Shown here in pieces: positions 1 through 4,806 of a stretch of DNA of 5,042 bases. Made by a program: the position numbers and the translations under genes. The first letter of the stretch is position 1; every line of letters starts with the position of its first letter. The stretch is from Mycobacterium sp. (GTDB lineage: Bacteria > Actinomycetota > Actinomycetes > Mycobacteriales > Mycobacteriaceae): the NCBI GenBank assembly GCA_029256565.1, contig JAQSXQ010000211.1, forward strand, positions 1 to 5,042. Reading direction: 5' to 3'. The notes below the pieces were generated by a model. That model was not told the origin of the DNA, made no database searches, and saw only the letters and a program-made list of their open reading frames with translations.

Positions 1-374
1 CGGTGCGCCGCCATGGTCCTGCGCTGCCCGGACAGCGCGCCGGCCGCGGCGGTGTCGGCCGCGGCGAGCGCGTCGGGCGGCCAGGCGTCGTCGTCCGGCG
101 GGTCGTGGGCGAGCCGCTGGCCCGCCTCGTCGGCGACCACCACGGCGTCGGCACCGGTGAGGCGCCGCAGGAAGGGTGCCGCACGCTGGGCCGAATCGGC
201 GTTCAGGCCGTCGCGCAGCGCGTGGGCGGCCAGCGACGCGGTGTGCAGTGCCTCGTGGGTCGCGCGCTCGGTCGGCGTCGCCACCACCCGCCGGGTCCGC
301 ACGACGACGACGGCTGCGACCACGGTGGCCAGGATCAGCGCTGCTGCGAGCGCCAACGCGATCTCGCCAGGCAT
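1..374 (-). CDS. Sensor histidine kinase, LytS-like, N-terminal part (runs off left edge)
   Basis: Reading leftwards from ATG at 374-372 gives 124 codons without a stop, continuing past the window edge. Residues 5-25 form a hydrophobic helix, followed by a basic stop-transfer RTRR (26-29), so the protein is anchored with the rest cytoplasmic. Residues 38-60 (ATHEALHTASLAAHALRDGL and onward) and 65-90 (a GAF-like strand/helix pattern around LTGADAVVVAD) resemble the sensor part of actinobacterial LytS-type histidine kinases as I remember them. That family usually pairs with a LytR/AlgR-type response regulator encoded next to it, which would lie outside. The kinase domain itself is not visible. 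An in-frame GTG at 386-384 is an alternative start; the GAGGTG just before the ATG sits unusually close for a ribosome site. It could be another GAF-bearing membrane sensor. Confidence 0.68.
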   Translation of the reverse strand, partial: MPGEIALALAAALILATVVAAVVVVRTRRVVATPTERATHEALHTASLAAHALRDGLNADSAQRAAPFLRRLTGADAVVVADEAGQRLAHDPPDDDAWPPDALAAADTAAAGALSGQRRTMAAH

Positions 375-401
375 GTCACCTCGCACGGTCGGGTCTGGGC
401 T

Positions 402-414
402 GGTCAGAGTGACC
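402..414. promoter_or_regulatory. Possible operator: GGTCA-gag-TGACC inverted repeat
   Basis: A perfect 5-bp inverted repeat with a 3-nt spacer lies where the -35 element of the promoter at 426-431 would fall. No good TTGACA-like hexamer is seen there. A repressor or activator dimer could bind, but 5-bp arms in GC-rich DNA can occur by chance. Confidence 0.3.
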
Positions 415-425
415 GGGGCTCACCT

Positions 426-438
426 TAGACTGGCCCGA
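426..438 (+). promoter_or_regulatory. -10 element TAGACT for a leaderless transcript
   Basis: TAGACT (426-431) fits the mycobacterial TANNNT -10 consensus and is followed by exactly six bases before the ATG at 438. That places the expected transcription start on the A of the start codon, so the mRNA is likely leaderless. No Shine-Dalgarno sequence precedes this ATG, which agrees. Confidence 0.65.
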
Positions 439-1016
439 TGGCGAAATTGCAGCTCGTGCAAGATCCGGCCGCCGATGCGCTGCTGGAGTCGAACCCGTTC
501 GCGCTGCTGGTCGGCATGCTGCTCGATCAGCAGATCCCCATGGAGGTCGCGTTCGCCGGCCCCCGCAAGATCGCCGACCGCATGGGCGACCTGGACGCCA
601 GGGAGATCGCCGACTACGACCCGGAGAAGTTCATCGCCCTGGTCTCCGAACGACCTGCAGTGCACCGCTTCCCGGGCTCGATGGGCAAGCGCGTGCAGGA
701 CCTCGCCAAGGTGATCGTCGACGACTACGACGGCAATGCCGCCGCGCTGTGGAGCGCCGGTGATCCCGACGGCCCCGAGGTGTTGCGCAGGCTCAAGGCG
801 CTGCCCGGCTTCGGCGATCAGAAGGCGCGCATCTTCCTGGCCTTGCTCGGCAAGCAGTACGGCGTGACGCCCGCGGGCTGGCGCGAGGCCGCGGGTGACT
901 ACGGCAAGCAGGGCACGCACATGTCGGTCGCCGACGTCGTCGACGCGGGATCGCTGGACAAGGTGCGGGCGTTCAAGAAGGCAACCAAAGCGGCAGCGAA
1001 GGCCGCCAAGGCCTGA
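438..1016 (+). CDS. HhH-GPD fold protein (Rv1156-like, TIGR03252-type)
   Basis: 192 residues, close to the length I recall for the small actinobacterial HhH-GPD family. Residues 20-35 (NPFALLVGMLLDQQIP) match the glutamine-bearing segment near the start of the HhH-GPD core, and residues 122-130 (LPGFGDQKA) are the helix-hairpin-helix, which normally grips the DNA backbone in base-excision glycosylases. Compared with endonuclease III (LPGVGRKTA, Lys120 and Asp138) the catalytic lysine position is Gln127, with a lysine shifted to 128, and no aspartate is seen about 18 residues later (VTPAGW). Glycosylase activity is therefore not assured. The C-terminal 13 residues are a Lys/Ala tail (KKATKAAAKAAKA), a likely nonspecific nucleic-acid contact. 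The ATG is supported by the leaderless promoter. The gene diverges from the kinase with 63 bp between starts. Confidence 0.9.
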   Translation: MAKLQLVQDPAADALLESNPFALLVGMLLDQQIPMEVAFAGPRKIADRMGDLDAREIADYDPEKFIALVSERPAVHRFPGSMGKRVQDLAKVIVDDYDGNAAALWSAGDPDGPEVLRRLKALPGFGDQKARIFLALLGKQYGVTPAGWREAAGDYGKQGTHMSVADVVDAGSLDKVRAFKKATKAAAKAAKA

Positions 1017-1049
1017 GCCATGGATGAGGCGAAGGCCGCCAAGGCTTGA
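996..1049 (+). repeat. 33-bp-period direct repeat spanning the stop codon of the HhH-GPD gene
   Basis: The 21 bases at 996-1016 (encoding AKAAKA plus stop) recur at 1029-1049 with one change (C1013 versus T1046). The offset of 33 bp keeps the frame, so the second copy would again encode AKAAKA and a stop if the first TGA were read through or mutated. It looks like a local tandem duplication. Confidence 0.8.
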
Positions 1050-1153
1050 CCCGCGCGCTCCGAGCCTGCTGGGAGATCGCGTACGCAGGCGATTTCGCGA
1101 TCCGTCCGCAGTCTCGGCGGCGGTGGCGGGCCTGCTCGTGGGATCGTTGATGC
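1050..1153. other. Short intergenic stretch with one hairpin
   Basis: About 100 bp lie between the duplicated stop and the small DUF1059-type gene. The only structure seen is GATCGCG (1075-1081) pairing with CGCGATC (1096-1102) around a 14-nt loop. There is no T-tract after it, so it is at best a weak terminator or part of an untranslated RNA. Confidence 0.35.
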
Positions 1154-1154
1154 A
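1142..1154 (+). promoter_or_regulatory. Possible -10 GATCGT for a leaderless small-gene transcript
   Basis: GATCGT (1142-1147) fits the minor GANNNT variant of the mycobacterial -10 and is again exactly six bases from the ATG at 1154. No Shine-Dalgarno sequence is obvious. The motif is short, so this rests mainly on matching the geometry seen at 426-438 and 4789-4807. Confidence 0.35.
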
Positions 1155-1303
1155 TGGCGAAGACACACTTGAACTGCCCGTGCGGCGAGGCGATCACCGG
1201 CTCGGACGAGAACGATCTGGTGGAGAAGGCTCAAACGCACCTTGCAGAAGCACATCCCGGTCGCGAGTACGACCGGGAGATGATCCTGTTCATGGCGTAC
1301 TGA
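1154..1303 (+). CDS. Small DUF1059-type Cys/His protein, 49 aa
   Basis: ATG at 1154 opens 49 codons ending in TGA at 1301-1303. An in-frame stop at 1148-1150 fixes the ATG as the only plausible start. The product begins MAKTHLNCPCGEAITG and continues through a helix with LVEKAQTHLAEAHPG to a methionine-rich end (MILFMAY). The layout CxCG, then G, then LVxxAxxHxxxxH is what I recall of DUF1059 (PF06348) proteins, whose function is unknown. Cys8, Cys10, His29 and His34 could together hold a metal ion such as zinc; this is inference. Third codon positions are less GC-biased than in the neighbours (about ten end in A or T), which may indicate a different history or just small numbers. It reads towards the terminator at 1341-1417. 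Confidence 0.78.
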   Translation: MAKTHLNCPCGEAITGSDENDLVEKAQTHLAEAHPGREYDREMILFMAY

Positions 1304-1340
1304 CCGGGGCCATACCCCTCGACCTGGCTCGAAACCGAAT

Positions 1341-1417
1341 CCAAGAGCCGCGAGCGTGCGCGTCCCGCCGGTGAATCAGGCCGGCGTCAGGGGTGGGCGC
1401 GCACGCTCGCGGATTGG
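1341..1417. terminator. Bidirectional hairpin terminator between convergent genes
   Basis: A perfect 15-bp inverted repeat, CCGCGAGCGTGCGCG (1348-1362) with CGCGCACGCTCGCGG (1398-1412), is extended inwards by CCC (1364-1366)/GGG (1395-1397) past one bulged T and outwards by CCAA (1341-1344)/TTGG (1414-1417) past an internal loop. A nested 5-bp stem GCCGG (1367-1371)/CCGGC (1381-1385) sits in its loop. It ends 12 bp before the stop codon of the minus-strand gene at 1429 and starts 38 bp after the stop at 1303, so it can serve both. No strong U-tract follows on either strand, as is common for mycobacterial terminators. Confidence 0.75.
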
Positions 1418-1428
1418 GACGGTGGCGT

Positions 1429-2484
1429 TCAGGGCACCACCGTCGAGCCAATGGTCGGCATGAACTGGCACTGCTTCTCGGTCGTCGTGACCTGACCGAA
1501 GATCGTGGACATGATGCTGCCGGAGCCGGTGTTGGCGATCGCCGTCAACGTGGTGGGGCCCTCGGGGTTGATGTCGGCCTGCGGCTTGAGCGTCGCCGAT
1601 CCCGATTCGCCGGTGGTCAGGTTGACCCACGTGACGTTGAGGGGCAGCTTCTGCTCGGCCGCCGGACCGGGCGTGCCGACCGCGGTGAAGACGTACGCGG
1701 TCTGACCCGCGGCCGGTCCCGGGGCGGGGATCTTCGCCGGGCCCGCGACCGAGATCGCCGTCGCCAGAACGTTTCCGCCGTCCTTGGTGCACCCGTTGCT
1801 GATCGACGGGTACATGAAGTCCTGCGTCACGGGGGCGTCGGGTCCGAAGGCCGGGTTGGCGCCCGGCGCGGGTGCCGGACCGGGGGTGGCGTCCGGCGCG
1901 GGTGCCGGGGCAGCGGCCTCGGGTGCAGGTGCGGGCGCGGCCAGCGGTGCGGCGGCCTCGGGTGCGGGCGGCGCCGGGACCGGTGCGGCGTCGGGCGCGG
2001 GGACCGGTGCGGGGGCGGCCGCGGGTGCCGCCACCGCCGCGGCCTCCGGCGCAGGCGCACCCTCCGGAACCGGAATCGGCCCGACGACGTGTTCGGGGTT
2101 GACGCCTGCGGGCAGGTGCACGTCGGCACCGGGCGCCGCCTGCGCCGCGGGCGAGTGTGCCACCTGGGAAACCGCAGGATCGGCGACGAACTGGTTGACC
2201 GCAGCCGCCACGTTCTTCGAGTCGGTCGGTGCCGCGGAGTTGCCCGCGAACGCCGCTGCGGCGGCCATGAGCATCGATGCGGCGTTGGTCGGGTCGGCGG
2301 CCGCCTGCTGAATGGCGGGCCCCAGACTCTCCATCGCCGGCAGGCCCGGTGCCTGCAGGCCGTTGATCGGCGCGGGCACCGGCTGCACGGGTTCGGCGTT
2401 GGCGGGCGCGGCGATGGCCTGGCCTCCCAACGTCAGTGCGGCCGACGCGCCCAGCGCGACGAACAGCGTCCTCATCGATGTCAT
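1429..2484 (-). CDS. Secreted Ala/Pro-rich protein with C-terminal domain (Rv1157c-like)
   Basis: 351 residues. Residues 1-30 are a Sec-type signal peptide: Met-Arg start, hydrophobic core around FVALGASAALTLG, and cleavage probable after ANA (30) or AIA (25). Next comes a helical segment (about 50-115) with DPTNAASML, then a long Pro/Ala linker (133-215), then a compact C-terminal domain (about 218-351) rich in beta-type sequence (TAYVFTAVG, LPLNVTWVNLTTG, ATLKPQADI) with only two cysteines, Cys232 and Cys339, likely joined as a disulfide outside the membrane. ATG at 2484 is preferred over the in-frame ATG at 2475 because GGGAGAG (2487-2493) stands at ribosome-site distance. Function is unknown; an envelope or secreted role is inferred. 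It lies 45 bp behind the upstream related gene, probably in one operon. The Thr/Pro/Ala content would suit O-mannosylation as in other mycobacterial Ala/Pro-rich antigens; no direct evidence. Confidence 0.87.
   Translation of the reverse strand: MTSMRTLFVALGASAALTLGGQAIAAPANAEPVQPVPAPINGLQAPGLPAMESLGPAIQQAAADPTNAASMLMAAAAAFAGNSAAPTDSKNVAAAVNQFVADPAVSQVAHSPAAQAAPGADVHLPAGVNPEHVVGPIPVPEGAPAPEAAAVAAPAAAPAPVPAPDAAPVPAPPAPEAAAPLAAPAPAPEAAAPAPAPDATPGPAPAPGANPAFGPDAPVTQDFMYPSISNGCTKDGGNVLATAISVAGPAKIPAPGPAAGQTAYVFTAVGTPGPAAEQKLPLNVTWVNLTTGESGSATLKPQADINPEGPTTLTAIANTGSGSIMSTIFGQVTTTEKQCQFMPTIGSTVVP
1840..2088 (-). repeat. Low-complexity Pro/Ala linker-coding DNA
   Basis: Residues 133-215 of the secreted protein are almost all Pro and Ala with scattered Glu/Asp, written with repeated GC-only codons (GCCGGTGC-like blocks on the plus strand). 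Such DNA is prone to slippage, so linker length may vary between strains. Confidence 0.7.
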
Positions 2485-2529
2485 GACTCTCCCGGGATAG
2501 ATAGCGGTAAGCGGCTAGTCAGCGGTCGA

Positions 2530-3183
2530 TCAAGGCAACGCGGATGTCGGGAAGACCAGCGGTGCAAGGCCTTCCAGGCTCTGGACCGGACCGGCGGCAG
2601 CCGGAGCGACCGCTGCCGGAGCAGCAGCCGCGGCGGGAGCTGCCGCTGCGGGCGCAGTGACAGCCGGAGCCGGCGACTTCGGCAGGAGGTTCGCCAGGGG
2701 GGTGCCTGCCGGCATCAGCGACGCCAGGTCACCGGGGAACGCGACCTGCTGCGGCAGGGGCGTCGTGCCGCCGGGCAGCTGCGGCAGGTTGACCTCGGCC
2801 GACGGCAGCAGGCCCTGTGCGGGCGCAGCGGCAGCGGTGGCGGCCGCGGGTGCTGCGGCAGCGGTGGCGGGCAGGTTCAGCGGTCCCTGACCTGCGGGCA
2901 GGCTCACCGATGCGGTCGCGGCGGCGGGTGCTGCCGGGGCGGCTGCTGCCGCTGCGGGCGCGGCTCCACCGCCGGACAGTGCCGAGGCGAGGCCCTGCAG
3001 CATCATCGGCGCGTTGGCGGGGTTGAGGAAGTTCTGCAGTCCCGGGATCGCAGGCATGGCGGGCGCGGGAGCCGGCGCGGGTGCCGGCTCGGCGACGGCG
3101 GGCGCGCTCAACGCCAGCGCGGCACCGATCGTGCTCGCTGCAGCAATCATGCTGGTAGCGAAGAGTTTTCTGGCGAAGTGCAT
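2530..3183 (-). CDS. Secreted Ala/Pro-rich protein (Rv1158c-like)
   Basis: 217 residues. A signal peptide covers residues 1-31 (basic MHFARK, hydrophobic core SMIAAASTIGAALAL, cleavage after AVA), giving a mature start EPAPAPAPAP. Residues 48-70 (GLQNFLNPANAPMMLQGLAS) form a short helical module, followed by Ala/Pro-rich stretches (74-92, 107-122, 171-198) separated by conserved-looking LPAG, NLPQLPGG and FPGDLASLMPAGTPLANLLP blocks. There are no cysteines. GGAAGA (3187-3192) lies a few bases before the ATG as ribosome site. The gene is first of a likely two-gene unit with the downstream Ala/Pro-rich gene and is divergent from pimE. It shares an N-terminal module with that neighbour but lacks its C-terminal domain. 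Molecular function is not known; export to the periplasm or medium is inferred. Confidence 0.86.
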   Translation of the reverse strand: MHFARKLFATSMIAAASTIGAALALSAPAVAEPAPAPAPAPAMPAIPGLQNFLNPANAPMMLQGLASALSGGGAAPAAAAAAPAAPAAATASVSLPAGQGPLNLPATAAAAPAAATAAAAPAQGLLPSAEVNLPQLPGGTTPLPQQVAFPGDLASLMPAGTPLANLLPKSPAPAVTAPAAAAPAAAAAPAAVAPAAAGPVQSLEGLAPLVFPTSALP

Positions 3184-3212
3184 GAATCTTCCAATCCGTT
3201 GGCGGCAGGTCT

Positions 3213-3252
3213 GTCACCGAAGCTACGGAGTTACTGGAGTTACTCAAGTGAC
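3213..3252. repeat. GTNAC half-site array (regulator binding site candidate)
   Basis: Plus-strand GTNAC elements stand at 3213-3217 (GTCAC), 3230-3234 (GTTAC), 3239-3243 (GTTAC) and 3248-3252 (GTGAC), with a one-mismatch GCTAC at 3222-3226. The last three repeat at exactly 9 bp; two lie within a perfect tandem GGAGTTACT (3227-3244). Direct repeats of this kind are typical of OmpR-family response regulators, and GTNAC repeats are reported for MtrA; naming MtrA here is inference. Confidence 0.5.
3220..3247 (-). promoter_or_regulatory. Probable promoter of the Ala/Pro-rich gene pair
   Basis: On the minus strand, TTGAGT (3247-3242) and TAGCTT (3225-3220) are separated by 16 bases. This predicts a start near 3213 and a leader of about 30 nt carrying the GGAAGA ribosome site. 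The elements are interleaved with the GTNAC array, so a bound regulator would compete with or contact RNA polymerase. Confidence 0.45.
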
Positions 3253-3314
3253 ACGTGTGGCATTTATGCAACCGTTACGCATACGACGGCACATGGTGAC
3301 CGATCGCTAGAGTC

Positions 3315-4520
3315 GTGCGGATAGACGAGCACTCCCCGGCCCCGCCGGTAGCGACGACGGCACCGGCCCGCCTGGCTCGGCTGGCGCCGTGGCTGTTGGC
3401 GCTCAGCGTGGCCGCCCGGCTGGCATGGACCTACCTGGTGCCCAACGGCGCGAACTTCGTCGACCTGCACGTCTACGTCGGCGGCGCGGCGACCATCGGC
3501 ACCGGGCGCCCGCTGTACGACTTCGTCTACGCCGAGCAAACGCCGGACTTCCCGCTGCCCTTCACCTATCCGCCGTTCGCCGCCGTGGTGTTCGAGCCGC
3601 TGCACCTGGTGCCGTTCGGCGTGTTGTCGTTCGCGTGGCAGGTCGGCATCATCGCCGCGCTCTACGGCGTGGTGTGGGTGGCCCTGCGACTGCTCGGCCA
3701 CGCCGAACACCGGTTGGCCATGCTCTGGACTGCCGTCGGCATCTGGACCGAACCGCTGCGCAGCACGTTCGACTACGGCCAGGTCAACGTCATCCTGGTA
3801 CTCGCGGTGCTGGTCGCCGTGCTCAGCTCGAGGTGGTGGCTGTCGGGTCTGCTGGTCGGGCTGGCCGCGGGCATCAAGCTCACGCCTGCGGTGTCCGGGC
3901 TGTACTTCGTCGGGGTCAGGCGCTGGGGCGCCGCACTGTTCTCGGGCCTCGTCTTCTTCGGCACCATCGGCGTGTCGCTGCTGGTGCTCGGTGATCAGGC
4001 CCGGTTCTACTTCACCGACCTGCTCGGCGACGCCGACCGGATCGGTCCCATCGGCACGTCGTTCAACCAGTCCTGGCGCGGCGGCATCTCGCGCATCCTC
4101 GGCCACGACGCCGGCTACGGCCCGATCGTGGTCGCCGCACTCGTCGTCACCGCCGTACTCGCCGTGCTGGCGTGGCGGGCCGTCGACGTCGGGTCCGACC
4201 GCCTCGGCGGCATCCTCGTCGTGCAACTGTTCGGGCTGCTGCTCTCGCCGATCTCGTGGACGCACCACTGGGTGTGGCTCGTCCCGCTGATCGTGTGGCT
4301 CCTGCACGGACCGAAGCGGGAGCGCCGCGGCGCCAGGGTGCTCGGCTGGGGCTGGCTGGTGCTGATCCTGATCGGCGTGCCGTGGCTGCTGAGCTTCGCC
4401 CAGCCGACCATCTGGGAGATCGGCAGACCCTGGTACCTCGCCTGGGCCGGCCTGATCTACATCGTCGCCACGCTGGCGACGCTCGGATGGATCGCGGCTA
4501 CCGGCCGACGATCCCGTTGA
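3315..4520 (+). CDS. pimE: Polyprenyl-phosphate-mannose-dependent mannosyltransferase PimE (GT87)
   Basis: 401 residues of multi-spanning membrane protein. PimE, a GT-C fold enzyme, transfers mannose from polyprenyl phosphate mannose to AcPIM4 to make AcPIM5 on the periplasmic face, leading to AcPIM6. Seen here: first helix about 24-42; then FVDLHVYVGG with Asp50, the expected GT-C catalytic acid (I recall Asp58 in the M. smegmatis numbering); TYPPF (84-88); FDYGQVN (152-158); GIKLTP (186-191); SFNQSWRG (249-256); SPISWTHHW (311-319). These are typical of the GT87 family. About ten hydrophobic segments can be drawn, ending in a basic tail (GRRSR). GTG at 3315 is the earliest start because of an in-frame stop at 3297-3299, yet it has no clear ribosome site and a -10-like TAGAGT lies only 2 bp upstream, so the N-terminus is uncertain. 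The 3' end overlaps the convergent dehydratase gene. Confidence 0.93.
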   Translation: MRIDEHSPAPPVATTAPARLARLAPWLLALSVAARLAWTYLVPNGANFVDLHVYVGGAATIGTGRPLYDFVYAEQTPDFPLPFTYPPFAAVVFEPLHLVPFGVLSFAWQVGIIAALYGVVWVALRLLGHAEHRLAMLWTAVGIWTEPLRSTFDYGQVNVILVLAVLVAVLSSRWWLSGLLVGLAAGIKLTPAVSGLYFVGVRRWGAALFSGLVFFGTIGVSLLVLGDQARFYFTDLLGDADRIGPIGTSFNQSWRGGISRILGHDAGYGPIVVAALVVTAVLAVLAWRAVDVGSDRLGGILVVQLFGLLLSPISWTHHWVWLVPLIVWLLHGPKRERRGARVLGWGWLVLILIGVPWLLSFAQPTIWEIGRPWYLAWAGLIYIVATLATLGWIAATGRRSR

Positions 4521-4782
4521 TGTCGCGCGCCATCTCGACGTCCTTGGCGGTGATCCCGCCCTCGGAGTGCGTGACGAGCGCGAAGGTCACTGTCCGCCAA
4601 CGGATGTCGATGTCGGGATGGTGATCCTTGGCCTCCGCGTGCTCCCCGACGCGACGGACGGCGTCGATGCCGTCGAGGAAGGCGCCGAACTCGACCGAGC
4701 GGCGCAGCGCCCCGTCGGCGCGTTCCCATCCGTCGAGATCGGCTAGTGCGGCATCCACCTGATCATCGGTCAGCACGGCCAT
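4498..4782 (-). CDS. Pterin-4a-carbinolamine dehydratase (Rv1159A-like)
   Basis: 94 residues, normal for the family. The enzyme dehydrates 4a-hydroxy-tetrahydropterin, recycling the cofactor of aromatic amino acid hydroxylases; in bacteria without such hydroxylases a link to molybdopterin enzymes has been proposed. The active-site signature is complete: E50-A-K-D-H54-H55-P56, then Trp62 and His72, followed by GGITAKD (75-81). W19 with the preceding L-x-G loop also fits. ATG at 4782 is leaderless, six bases after TACCGT. The gene is divergent from mutT2 with 24 bp between start codons and convergent with pimE, overlapping it by 23 bp. In M. tuberculosis the nitrate reductase genes, which need molybdopterin, follow mutT2, as I recall; that region is outside this window. 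phhB is a common symbol for the family, but a hydroxylase partner is not visible here. Confidence 0.92.
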   Translation of the reverse strand: MAVLTDDQVDAALADLDGWERADGALRRSVEFGAFLDGIDAVRRVGEHAEAKDHHPDIDIRWRTVTFALVTHSEGGITAKDVEMARDINGIVGR

Positions 4783-4786
4783 GAAT

Positions 4787-4802
4787 CGACGGTATACCGT
4801 CG
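4787..4802. promoter_or_regulatory. Palindromic bidirectional promoter, back-to-back TACCGT -10 elements
   Basis: CGACGGTATACCGTCG is a perfect 16-bp palindrome. Read on plus, TACCGT (4795-4800) is six bases before GTG at 4807; read on minus, TACCGT (4794-4789) is six bases before ATG at 4782. Both fit TANNNT and both predict leaderless mRNAs. The two -10 hexamers abut with no base between them, so polymerase should not occupy both at once. No convincing -35 is seen on either side. Confidence 0.68.
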
Positions 4803-4806
4803 GTGC

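Larger units (their letters stand above)
3184..3314. promoter_or_regulatory. Divergent control region between the secreted-protein unit and pimE
   Basis: This 131-bp gap contains the probable promoter of the minus-strand unit, the GTNAC half-site array (3213-3252), the 8-bp palindrome ACACGTGT (3251-3258), further single GTNAC copies at 3274-3278 and 3296-3300, and a five-codon open frame just before pimE (3293-3310). It is less GC-rich than the flanking genes, as expected of a control region. Confidence 0.6.

Noticed and set aside
13..714. 233-codon plus-strand frame at the left edge
   Set aside because: It is antisense to the sensor kinase and then out of frame with the HhH-GPD gene; the Ser/Arg-rich product shows no recognisable motif.
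1046..1150. 34-codon frame from TTG just before the DUF1059-type gene
   Set aside because: It starts inside the duplicated stop region, has no ribosome site or recognisable motif, and the Arg-rich end looks noncoding.
420..1166. 248-codon minus-strand frame opposite the HhH-GPD gene
   Set aside because: It crosses the promoter and the whole recognised HhH-GPD gene, shows no domain, and has no upstream signals.
1784..2311. Gly/Ala-rich plus-strand frame resembling a PE_PGRS-like protein
   Set aside because: It lies antisense to the Pro/Ala linker of the 1429-2484 gene, has no PE domain or ribosome site, and its composition follows from the complementary codons.
3251..3258. ACACGTGT palindrome as a stand-alone operator
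   Set aside because: Only 8 bp are symmetric and flanking bases do not extend it; it may simply border the GTNAC array.
1393..3324. A 643-codon open frame on the plus strand across both Ala/Pro-rich genes
   Set aside because: It is the antisense of two genes with signal peptides, ribosome sites and sensible domain structure. Its Arg/Gly/Cys-rich product is what GC-rich Ala/Pro codons give when read backwards.
3264..4307. 347-codon minus-strand frame rich in His, Asp, Glu, Gln and Arg
   Set aside because: It is antisense to pimE, whose GT87 motifs and membrane segments are clear. This composition is typical of the reverse reading of a hydrophobic GC-rich gene.
4172..4624. Plus-strand frame overlapping the end of pimE and the dehydratase gene
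   Set aside because: It is out of frame with pimE and antisense to a dehydratase gene whose active-site signature is complete.
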